Source: Candidatus Iainarchaeum sp. (lineage in GTDB: Archaea; B1Sed10-29). Taken from it: a stretch of DNA of 18,950 bases. Under the pieces are notes generated by a model, which was given only the letters and a program-made list of their open reading frames with translations, had not been told where the DNA came from and did not search any database. The DNA lies in the NCBI GenBank assembly GCA_003551125.1, contig PULY01000009.1, forward strand, positions 1-18,950, in the 5' to 3' direction. Both the position numbers and the translations under genes were made by a program. Of this stretch, positions 13,115 to 18,950 are shown piece by piece; position 1 is the first letter of the stretch; each line of letters begins with the position of its first letter.

Positions 13115-14989
13115 CTCCAAGTTTTTAGGTGAAGTTGTTTTTACTTTAAATTTGTAGTTTAGGCTTTTTGCGAAGTTTTTAGTTTTATTTTCTTCTCCAT
13201 GTACAACTAGTACTCTTTCTGGTTTTGGAGATAGTTTTTTGTAATATCCCAGTAATTCGTTTATGTCTGCATGCCCACTGAATCCCGATATTGTTTCTAC
13301 TCCTGCTTTTACTTTGTACTCTGTTAGTTCTCCATTTTTATCTTCTAGAACTACTTCTTTATTTCCTTTTTCTATTTTTCTTCCAAGTGTGCCTTGTGCT
13401 TGGTATCCTACGAATACTATTTGGTTCTTTGAATCTCCACATAGTTTCTTAAAGTAATCTATTACAGGTCCTCCTGACATCATTCCACTTGGAGATATTA
13501 TTACTGATCTTCCTCTCTCTGTTATTTCATCTCTTTCATTTCTATCCACTCTTTGGAATATTTCCGATTCGAATGGTGATTTGTTATGTAGTATTCTTTT
13601 TTTAACGCTTCTTTTTAGGTATTCTGGGTATGCTGTATGTATTGCTGAAGCTTCTTTTATCATTCCGTCTATGTATACAGGTATATTGAAATCATTTTTT
13701 CTGTGGTATTCTTCCAGTATGAGCATTATTGCCTGTGATCTTCCTACTCCGAATGCAGGAATTAATACAGTTCCATTTTTATCTGTGGTTTCTTTTATTA
13801 TTTCTATTAATCTTTTCTTACTTTCTCTAGCGTCTTTTTGTCTGTCTCCTTGCCCTCCATAAGTTGATTCTATTATAAGAGTCTCTATTCTTGGGAAATT
13901 TGTGTTTGCAGGGTTTAACATTTCTGTATATCCAAATTTTAAGTCTCCTGTGTACACTAAATTATGTGCTCCTTCTCCGATGTGGAGATGTGTTAAACTT
14001 GATCCTAGTATGTGTCCTGCATTTTGTAGTGTTAGTCTCATATCAGGCGTTATATCTGTTACTTCTCCATAATCTTTTGCTATTGAATGTAATATCTGTT
14101 TTTTGATTTCTTTTTGAGTGTATGGTGGATTTTGACCTTCTCTTTCCGCTATCTTTATGAAGTCTTTTTGTAAAAGAGTCATTAGTGTTCTTGTAGGTGT
14201 TGTTGAATATACTGGTCCGTTGTAACCATAATTGTATAAGTATGGGACGAATCCTGAGTGGTCTAAGTGTGCGTGACTAACTATTACTGCATCTAATTCG
14301 TCGAGTGAGAAATTTATTGATGATAGATATGGGTACTTATCTTCATTTTTTCCATCAACTTTTATTCCTGCATCCAACATTACTTTGCTTTCAGGAGTTT
14401 CCAGTAAGAAACAGCTTCTTCCAACTTCTCTGTTTGCTCCTAGAGATGTCGTTTTAACCCATTTTACTTCTTTAGGAGGTTCTTGAAATATTTTCTTTCC
14501 AAATCCTTCCAGTATTTTCTTTCTTTGTTTTTCTTCTTCTGCTAGTATATTTCTTATTGCAGTAAGTGTTTCTGGTTCTTCTTTTGGGCTTCTCTGTAGT
14601 TTAGGTTTCCATCCTGTTTTTGTTGTTATTTCTCTTATCGTTTTTCCGCTTTTACCTATTATTAATCCAAGTTTTCTTGCTCTTATTGTTACTCTGCTGA
14701 AACTTGGACTGAATTCCATTGATTGTATTCCTGGGTCTCTTGGTATTATTTCTTTTATTGTTTTTTCTGCTTTTTCAGGTGGTTGTAACATTGATTTATC
14801 TGTTCTAGGTATGAATCTTTTTTTGAATTTTTTAGCTAGATTTCTTATTATTTCCTCGTCATTTACGAGTTTTGATATGTTTTTTGAATATAGGACTAAG
14901 TCAGATCCTTCTGCTTCTATTTTGCTTACCATTGCTTCTTCTGGTATTTCTTCTCTTATTTCTTCTTTTAATTCATCTAAATATGTCAT
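13097..14989 (-). CDS. fttA: aCPSF1/FttA, KH-domain beta-CASP ribonuclease and transcription termination factor
   Basis: FttA cleaves nascent transcripts behind archaeal RNA polymerase and triggers termination. The 630-residue protein is full length. KH-type domains occupy about 1-140, including LGLIIGKSGKTIRE at 107-120. The metallo-beta-lactamase core begins near 180 (LGANREVGRS), with zinc motif HAHLDHSG at 239-246, NAGH at 323-326 and YTGD at 346-349. The beta-CASP domain follows (PAFGVGRSQA at 411-420, IISPSGMMSGG at 497-507), then SGHAD at 571-575 and VHGE at 596-599. All metal ligands expected for an active nuclease are visible. The start is supported by AAGGAG (minus strand, near 15000-15005) about 10 bases upstream. 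It lies downstream of psmB on the same strand, with 189 bases between them. Its last 18 bases overlap the SepRS-like gene. Confidence 0.96.
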   Translation of the reverse strand: MTYLDELKEEIREEIPEEAMVSKIEAEGSDLVLYSKNISKLVNDEEIIRNLAKKFKKRFIPRTDKSMLQPPEKAEKTIKEIIPRDPGIQSMEFSPSFSRVTIRARKLGLIIGKSGKTIREITTKTGWKPKLQRSPKEEPETLTAIRNILAEEEKQRKKILEGFGKKIFQEPPKEVKWVKTTSLGANREVGRSCFLLETPESKVMLDAGIKVDGKNEDKYPYLSSINFSLDELDAVIVSHAHLDHSGFVPYLYNYGYNGPVYSTTPTRTLMTLLQKDFIKIAEREGQNPPYTQKEIKKQILHSIAKDYGEVTDITPDMRLTLQNAGHILGSSLTHLHIGEGAHNLVYTGDLKFGYTEMLNPANTNFPRIETLIIESTYGGQGDRQKDARESKKRLIEIIKETTDKNGTVLIPAFGVGRSQAIMLILEEYHRKNDFNIPVYIDGMIKEASAIHTAYPEYLKRSVKKRILHNKSPFESEIFQRVDRNERDEITERGRSVIISPSGMMSGGPVIDYFKKLCGDSKNQIVFVGYQAQGTLGRKIEKGNKEVVLEDKNGELTEYKVKAGVETISGFSGHADINELLGYYKKLSPKPERVLVVHGEENKTKNFAKSLNYKFKVKTTSPKNLESIRLK

Positions 14990-15135
14990 AATTAAAACTC
15001 CTTTTGTTTATTTTTCAGTTATTTTTCTTCTTTTAGCTGTTTTACTAGTTTTATAGTTCATTTCTAAGTTCTGTTTCTTTTATTATTTCTTCTTATATTT
15101 CTAATTGTTCCTTTAATTATTTATATGTAATTTCC

Positions 15136-15149
15136 AGGCGGGTGAGCCT
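15136..15149. repeat. GC-rich hairpin between psmB and fttA
   Basis: AGGC and GCCT pair around a 6-base loop (GGGTGA) in the 189-base gap between psmB and fttA. It is a local GC island in AT-rich DNA. Read on the plus strand it is followed by a T-rich run; on the minus strand, the direction of both neighbouring genes, it sits about 30 bases after the psmB stop. It may be a 3'-end element or protein-binding site. The remainder of the gap (15000-15135) is T-rich on the plus strand and shows no gene; it should hold the fttA promoter. Confidence 0.3.
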
Positions 15150-15178
15150 TTTAATTATTTTTTTATATCCTTTGGGCG

Positions 15179-15850
15179 TTATATTTTTCTTAGATTTATT
15201 TCTTTTTTCATTTTCTCTATTTCTTCTTCAGTGTATTTTTTTGATCCTTTATCCGTTATTTTCATCAAATGGATTTGTCTTCCACCAGACATTGAATCTC
15301 TTTCTTTTGCTGCATGTATTGCTTTTAGTGCTATTTTCAAGTTTTCTTCAGTATCATTTTCTTCATCAAAGTAATTTTCGAGTACTCCGTATGCTATTGG
15401 AGATCCTGATCCTGAGGCTGTTGCTTTTTTCTCCATCTTTGATCCTAATGCATCTAATGAGTATAGTCTTGGTTCTTCGTCGTATCCTCCCATTATTAGG
15501 CTTACATAGTAAGGTAGCATTCTTCTTCCTTGTAGCACGTTTGCTAGAAGAGTTGCTGCGGAATCTACATCCATCTTTCTTTTTCTTTCAAGCTGGTATA
15601 GATTTGTTTGTGCTTGCATTATTCTTCCGAGTATTTGTGCATCTCCGACTCCTCCTGAGATGGTTATCGCTATGTGTTCCTGTAATGGAATTATTTTCTC
15701 AGCGTATTTGTTTGCTACGAGGTATCCCATTGATGCTTGGCTTTCTGTTGCTAGGACTACTCCATCATCGGATTTTAAACCTAGGGTTGTTGTCCTTGAT
15801 TGATTTTCATACATTTTTTTTCTTTCTTCTTCTATTTTTTCAGGTGTCAT
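15179..15850 (-). CDS. psmB: 20S proteasome beta subunit
   Basis: The beta subunit carries the proteolytic sites of the archaeal 20S proteasome. The 223-residue precursor has a 19-residue propeptide. Mature numbering starts at Thr20 in TTTLGL, giving Thr1, Glu17 and Lys33 in the mature chain (ATESQAS, then NKYAEKI). TISGGVGDAQ, GSGSPIAYG and KERDSMSGG supply the remaining active-site and packing residues. The chain therefore looks catalytically competent. The residue before Thr1 is Arg, where archaeal and eukaryotic active subunits almost always have Gly. No alpha subunit is in the window. It lies 119 bases downstream of the FKBP gene on the same strand. GGGGA upstream of the ATG is a possible ribosome site. 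A second Met at codon 13 is a less likely start. Confidence 0.95.
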   Translation of the reverse strand: MTPEKIEEERKKMYENQSRTTTLGLKSDDGVVLATESQASMGYLVANKYAEKIIPLQEHIAITISGGVGDAQILGRIMQAQTNLYQLERKRKMDVDSAATLLANVLQGRRMLPYYVSLIMGGYDEEPRLYSLDALGSKMEKKATASGSGSPIAYGVLENYFDEENDTEENLKIALKAIHAAKERDSMSGGRQIHLMKITDKGSKKYTEEEIEKMKKEINLRKI

Positions 15851-15969
15851 TGTAGTACTTCCCCTTTTAAGGTAATAAGTAAAGAATTCAAAGGATTTAA
15901 TCTTATTCTGAGTGTTTGTTGTTGTTTTGGGGTGAGTTAAAATGTTCTTGTTTCTACAAGTATTTAAAT

Positions 15970-16671
15970 CTATTGATTCTCCTCTTTCTCGTCTTCTTCA
16001 TCTTCCTCTTCAATTGTTTTTTCCCTTATCTCTATTTCTTCGTAATCTGTTTTTTCCTTTATCTTTTCCTTTAATTCTTTTTTAACTTCTTCTTCATCCT
16101 CTGGGAATGTTCCCGGAGGCAGTTTAATTTTTATCTTTTTCTTTTCCTTATCTTCTTCCGTTTCTATTTCTTCTTCGTCAACTGGTAAATTTTCCTTTAT
16201 TAGTATTTTTGATTTTTCTATATCTTTTTCAAAGACTTTTTTTAACTTTAATTTATATTTAAGTCTTTTTCCCGCCAAAGGATTGTTAAAATCAACTCTT
16301 ACTCTTCCACCAGAAACTGTTTGTATTTTAGCTGGTTTTCCATCCAATATTACGTGCATTCCTGGCATTGGAGTTACATCTGTATCATCGAAATCTTTTT
16401 TTGGAACCATATCGACTTTTGAAGGATCTCTCTTACCGTAAGCTTTTTCTGGAGGAACAATAAATTCTTTTTCTTCCCCTTCTTTCATCTCTTTCAGTTT
16501 CTCAGTTATTCCTTCTATCAATTCATCTTCGCTAATAATATCTTTTGGACCGTAATCCAGTTTCTCATTGTATATGTTATTTTCCTTGGCTGTCTCTTCG
16601 TCAGTTGTGTCGAAGACTTTTCCAGTTCTCTTTATTTTTCCAATGTATTCTATTCTGTAAAATTTATCCAT
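15970..16671 (-). CDS. Long-type FKBP peptidyl-prolyl isomerase/chaperone
   Basis: The 233-residue protein belongs to the SlyD-like archaeal FKBPs, cytoplasmic foldases with chaperone activity. It begins MDKFYRIEYIGKIKRTGKVFDTTDE. The isomerase fold then runs through LIEGITEKLKEMKEGEEKEF and PPEKAYGKRDPSKV, the insert-in-flap chaperone domain (VTPMPGMHVILDGKPAKI), and back to VDFNNPLAGKRLKYKLK near residue 140. A second, acidic domain of about 90 residues ends in a Glu/Asp-rich tail, as in the 26-kDa archaeal form. It starts at 16671 with AGAGGA 6 bases upstream. It is divergent from the gene at 16910, with a perfect inverted repeat between their promoters. Quality-control neighbours (psmB, nac) fit a folding role. 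Confidence 0.93.
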   Translation of the reverse strand: MDKFYRIEYIGKIKRTGKVFDTTDEETAKENNIYNEKLDYGPKDIISEDELIEGITEKLKEMKEGEEKEFIVPPEKAYGKRDPSKVDMVPKKDFDDTDVTPMPGMHVILDGKPAKIQTVSGGRVRVDFNNPLAGKRLKYKLKLKKVFEKDIEKSKILIKENLPVDEEEIETEEDKEKKKIKIKLPPGTFPEDEEEVKKELKEKIKEKTDYEEIEIREKTIEEEDEEDEKEENQ

Positions 16672-16715
16672 ATGTATTCCTCTTGTTTCTTCCTTTTGTC
16701 TGTTAAAGTAACTGC

Positions 16716-16726
16716 TTATAATTGAG
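16716..16726 (-). promoter_or_regulatory. Possible TATA box of the FKBP gene
   Basis: On the minus strand this reads CAATTATAAGC, about 45-55 bases before the FKBP start codon. That would give a leader of about 20-25 bases, long enough for the AGAGGA ribosome site. The inverted repeat at 16741 lies about 15 bases further upstream. Confidence 0.35.
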
Positions 16727-16740
16727 TTTATCTTGAAAAT

Positions 16741-16759
16741 ATGTCCTATATGAGGACAT
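16741..16759. promoter_or_regulatory. Perfect 7-bp inverted repeat, probable operator
   Basis: ATGTCCT and AGGACAT are exact inverse complements separated by five bases (atatg). The site lies between the divergent FKBP gene and the gene at 16910, nearly midway between candidate TATA boxes at 16716 and 16779. A dimeric regulator bound here could act on either promoter. The arms have more G and C than their surroundings, which makes chance less likely than for the other short repeats. Confidence 0.5.
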
Positions 16760-16778
16760 TAGTAATTTTTGATTCAGA

Positions 16779-16788
16779 GATATATAAA
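16779..16788 (+). promoter_or_regulatory. Candidate TATA box upstream of 16910
   Basis: GATATATAAA is a good archaeal TATA match and would start transcription near 16812. A second candidate, GATATATTTA at about 16822-16831, would start it near 16855. Both leave a leader that includes the GGTGAT ribosome site at 16900. Confidence 0.45.
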
Positions 16789-16899
16789 CCTATTCTGGTT
16801 TTCCTCGATTTAGATAATTGAGATATATTTATGGGAAAGGATAATTAAAGGCGATGAAAATAAAAGATGTAGGAAGTAATGATAAGTAATAATTTACAA

Positions 16900-16905
16900 G
16901 GTGAT
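16900..16905 (+). promoter_or_regulatory. Shine-Dalgarno site that sets the start of the next gene
   Basis: GGTGAT matches the core of the archaeal anti-Shine-Dalgarno complement GGAGGTGAT and stands four bases before the ATG at 16910. The GTG inside it, at 16901, is in frame but is part of the binding site rather than the start codon. Confidence 0.75.
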
Positions 16906-16909
16906 TAAA

Positions 16910-18025
16910 ATGAAGAAATCAGGATTATTCCTCGTAATCATAATTTTATTCGGTTTATCCTTAGGTCCTTTAACTTATTTTCTAGGTGGAAATGATGAAA
17001 TGGAGTTTCCTGAAGATAACGGTGAAGCTGAATTGCCCGATGAACCTGAATTTAACAGTTTTTTCTCTGAATTTTCTGGAGAACTAAAGGAAATGGATTC
17101 TTATATTCATTTCGAAGTTCTAGGTGACGATAATACTTTGAGAAGTGAAATAGAGGAAGTAGTTTCGGAGATACCAATTGATCTTAATTATTCAGTTAGT
17201 TCTCCTTCTCTAACTGTGAATGATAAATGGTCTTATGAAGGAGAGGTAGCTATAGATGATGATTATGGCTCCAAAAGAATAGGTTTTGAATTAAATTACT
17301 ACTTATCCCATTATTTTGATGATTTAAATGTTTATAGGGATTCAAAAATCATTATGCCTTCAGAGATCACTGGAAGAACCCAGGAGGAAGATGTAACTGA
17401 TATTGATACAGATAATATGGAAATAGAATCCGAATTAGTGTACTCTCACTTGGAAGGTGAAGAAGTTAAATTAATTTGTCCTGAATTAATAGTTGATTCG
17501 GAAGGTTCACTAATTGAAGTAGCTTCTAAATGTATTCAAACGGAGCCTCGTCCTGAATATGGTTACGGAGTTACTGAAAAACACTTCCAAGAAGACGGGA
17601 AAATAATTGAGAAAAATCGATCCTTAAATGTGCTTGAAGTAATCAAATACAGATCTAAAATCACATATCAAGATGAGAACATTTCTGAGGACATATTAGA
17701 AGAAATAAAAGAATTAACAGTTGATATAGATGTGGATGAAGAATCAAAAGTAATTTCAATTAGTTCTGAAGATGAAAGTTCATTTAAAAAATCAATTGAT
17801 TATGTGGAAGAAAATGAACTTTTAGAATTCTTTGAAGAGCCTAGTAAAGAGATTGTCGTTGAATTACCTGAAGAAGAAACTTTAAATAATGAAAATTATC
17901 CGTTGAAAGAAATGGGTTTCGAAGACGCTGTAACTCATGTCTCCTTTGACTCAGGAGATGAAGTAAATCTCAATATATCTTATAAATTGATTTATGGAAG
18001 ACTAATTGACGTGGAAATCCTTTAA
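16910..18025 (+). CDS. Acidic extracytoplasmic protein with N-terminal membrane anchor, unknown function
   Basis: I do not recognise this 371-residue protein. It begins MKKSGLFLVIIILFGLSLG, continuing hydrophobic to about residue 24: a signal anchor with the N-terminus inside. The rest, rich in Asp, Glu and Ser, should be outside the cell. A short Glu/Pro linker (about 28-48) precedes a region that alternates strand-like stretches (IHFEVLGDD, LNYSVSSPSLTV, NISYKLIYGRL) with acidic turns, suggesting one or more beta domains. Two cysteines, in LICPEL and SKCIQT, could form a disulfide. No catalytic motif is visible. The start is ATG at 16910, chosen because of the ribosome site at 16900. It is divergent from the FKBP gene and tail-to-tail with nac across 16 bases. 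Glycine codons lean towards GGT. Confidence 0.75.
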   Translation: MKKSGLFLVIIILFGLSLGPLTYFLGGNDEMEFPEDNGEAELPDEPEFNSFFSEFSGELKEMDSYIHFEVLGDDNTLRSEIEEVVSEIPIDLNYSVSSPSLTVNDKWSYEGEVAIDDDYGSKRIGFELNYYLSHYFDDLNVYRDSKIIMPSEITGRTQEEDVTDIDTDNMEIESELVYSHLEGEEVKLICPELIVDSEGSLIEVASKCIQTEPRPEYGYGVTEKHFQEDGKIIEKNRSLNVLEVIKYRSKITYQDENISEDILEEIKELTVDIDVDEESKVISISSEDESSFKKSIDYVEENELLEFFEEPSKEIVVELPEEETLNNENYPLKEMGFEDAVTHVSFDSGDEVNLNISYKLIYGRLIDVEIL

Positions 18026-18041
18026 TTTCTTTAAGTTGCTT

Positions 18042-18368
18042 TTAACTTAATTCCATTATCGCGTCAGCTATGTCTCCTTCTGAATTCTTTAAAGCGTTTT
18101 CTGCTTCTTCTTTTGAAACATTTGCCTTATCCATAACTGTTTCTACGTCTTCTTCGTTGTATTCTTTTCCTTTAGATTTCTGTATTTCTCCCATTATCTG
18201 AAGACTTTCATTTCCCTTCATCTTAATCAAAGTCACTTGAGGGTTCTTGACTACGTAGTTTTCTTTTCCTTTTATCATTACTTCTTCAGCATCGATCTCT
18301 TCGGATTTGATTCCAAATTGCTTCATCATCTTCTGCATTTTCTTGGGGTCCATTGATCCTGGCATCAT
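18042..18368 (-). CDS. nac: Nascent polypeptide-associated complex protein (archaeal NAC alpha)
   Basis: Archaeal NAC is a homodimeric ribosome-bound chaperone near the peptide exit. The 108-residue protein opens with a Met-rich segment (MMPGSMDPKKMQKMMKQFGIK). The NAC domain spans about 22-65, with EEVMIKGKENYVVKNPQVT and LQIMGE. A C-terminal UBA domain (about 70-108) includes EEDVETVMDKANVSKEEAENAL and DIADAIMEL. Size and order match the family exactly. The start is supported by GAGGATGAT 4 bases upstream, close to the full Shine-Dalgarno consensus. A TATA-like AATATAAATT (minus strand, about 18440-18450) lies about 70 bases before the start. Together with RqcH and AK6 it forms a ribosome-linked theme in the window. 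Confidence 0.95.
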   Translation of the reverse strand: MMPGSMDPKKMQKMMKQFGIKSEEIDAEEVMIKGKENYVVKNPQVTLIKMKGNESLQIMGEIQKSKGKEYNEEDVETVMDKANVSKEEAENALKNSEGDIADAIMELS

Positions 18369-18506
18369 TTATATCATCCTCTTAATAATTGATTTTTATT
18401 CTATATGTATTGGTTTCTCTTCACTCATATTACTTTTCAATTTATATTCGTATTAAAAACTATTTCTTATTTAAGTAAGGATTCTTTTATATATACTTGA
18501 TTTAGC

Positions 18507-18950
18507 ATGTCAACAATATTAGGAAGATTCTCGGAGTACCTGAAACTTAAAACAGGAAAAGGAAACGGAGAAGATATAGAAGAAGCAATAGAAACCTACT
18601 TAGACCAAGGAGGAATTCTAAGAATGAATGAAAATGACGGGAAATATCCTGAATTGATTTATCCAGGTAAGAAGAGAATAAAAGAACAATTAGAAGATGT
18701 TAAAAGGAAAGAAAAATATCTCAGTGGAGAAATAATCAAGCTACGTAGAAAAAAAAGAGAAAAAGATAGGGATAGATTGAATCCTTTGAAAAAATCTTTA
18801 AATCCCACCTACTGGAAACACGTGTATAAAAAGAGAATGGATGAAGATTACAAAGAAGCTTATGAAGAAATAAAACCTCCAATGGAAAAGGTAAATGATT
18901 CAGAATGGAATAAAATGCTGAAAATGTTTGTGAAAGAAGAAGAATATAGA
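18507..18950 (+). CDS. Unknown helical protein, 5' part of a gene leaving the window
   Basis: The frame is open for 148 codons from the ATG at 18507 to the edge, with no stop. It begins MSTILGRFSEYLKLKTG. Residues about 25-55 hold a small segment ending LIYPGKK. From about 57 to 95 it is highly charged and helical (RIKEQLEDVKRKEKYLSGE), a likely coiled coil, then LNPTYWKHVYKKRMDEDY and a further helix. No signal peptide is seen. I recognise no family, although its style resembles the coiled-coil protein at 678. No Shine-Dalgarno site precedes the ATG. TTATTTAA at 18467-18474 would give a leader of about 10 bases, while the better-looking TTTTATATATA at 18485-18495 is too close to the ATG to serve it normally. 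A later start is therefore possible. Confidence 0.65.
   Translation, partial: MSTILGRFSEYLKLKTGKGNGEDIEEAIETYLDQGGILRMNENDGKYPELIYPGKKRIKEQLEDVKRKEKYLSGEIIKLRRKKREKDRDRLNPLKKSLNPTYWKHVYKKRMDEDYKEAYEEIKPPMEKVNDSEWNKMLKMFVKEEEYR

Noticed and set aside
13263..14106. Several plus-strand open frames within fttA
   Set aside because: All are antisense to the intact termination nuclease gene and carry no recognisable features.
15142..15855. 237-residue plus-strand open frame, extremely rich in Leu and Phe
   Set aside because: It is antisense to psmB, whose active-site residues are unmistakable. The hydrophobic text is only the complement of A-rich codons.
16854..16889. 11-codon open frame upstream of 16910, possible leader peptide
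   Set aside because: It is too short to distinguish from chance, and it shows no regulatory run of codons and no attenuator-like hairpin after it.
16901..16903. GTG as the start of the acidic anchored protein
   Set aside because: The GTG is part of the Shine-Dalgarno GGTGAT, correctly spaced for the ATG at 16910. The protein also reads as a normal signal anchor from MKKSG.
1..18950. tRNA, rRNA, CRISPR array, insertion sequence or toxin-antitoxin module
   Set aside because: I looked for GC-rich cloverleaf segments, evenly spaced repeats, transposase or integrase motifs and paired small genes in the intergenic regions and saw none. A covariance-model search would be needed to exclude small C/D box RNAs.

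Overview
The window is archaeal chromosomal DNA. The gene content shows this: a KH-domain aCPSF1/FttA termination nuclease, a geranylgeranyl reductase for ether lipids, a 20S proteasome beta subunit, a NAC-alpha homologue, an AK6/Fap7-type kinase, an archaeal long-type FKBP, and a protein related to the archaeal phosphoseryl-tRNA synthetase SepRS. The DNA is visibly AT-rich, with AGA for arginine and ATA for isoleucine. Genes are packed tightly, and Shine-Dalgarno sites of the GGAGGTGAT type alternate with apparently leaderless starts. Very Lys/Glu-rich coiled-coil proteins and a trimmed RqcH would suit a low-GC, reduced archaeon such as a DPANN member. That placement is a low-confidence inference.

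Layout. 1-511 (-) is the start of a second beta-CASP nuclease (aCPSF2-like), divergent from a coiled-coil protein with a dead transglutaminase-like tail (678-1763, +). A forward run follows: a 58-residue ferredoxin (1873), geranylgeranyl reductase (2061), a rhomboid protease carrying a large coiled-coil hairpin (3367), and an overlapping short RqcH/NFACT protein (4278). A PRC-barrel protein lies opposite (5391-5651, -). After a 294-base gap comes a 1176-residue protein anchored in the membrane and predicted to lie outside the cell (5946-9476, +). It converges on an AK6-like kinase (-). An unknown 170-residue protein (+) converges on asnS (-). AsnS is head-to-head with a degenerate SepRS-like gene (11948-13114, +), whose 3' end overlaps aCPSF1/fttA (13097-14989, -). 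Upstream of fttA on the same strand are psmB and an FKBP prolyl isomerase. Divergent from the FKBP gene is an acidic membrane-anchored protein (16910-18025, +), tail-to-tail with nac (-). An unknown gene runs off the right edge.

How it fits together. Much of the window is information processing and protein quality control: aCPSF1 and aCPSF2 for RNA 3' ends, AsnRS, AK6, NAC and RqcH at the ribosome, FKBP and proteasome for folding and turnover. The ferredoxin and reductase form a lipid-saturation pair. The rhomboid and the two anchored extracytoplasmic proteins form a surface theme, but no enzyme-substrate link can be read from the sequence. The most unusual items are the SepRS-like protein that has lost its motif 2 arginine and Sep-binding segment, the rhomboid with a coiled-coil hairpin predicted to sit over its active site, and the RqcH lacking its C-terminal RNA-binding domain. 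No rRNA, tRNA, CRISPR array, transposase or integrase was seen.
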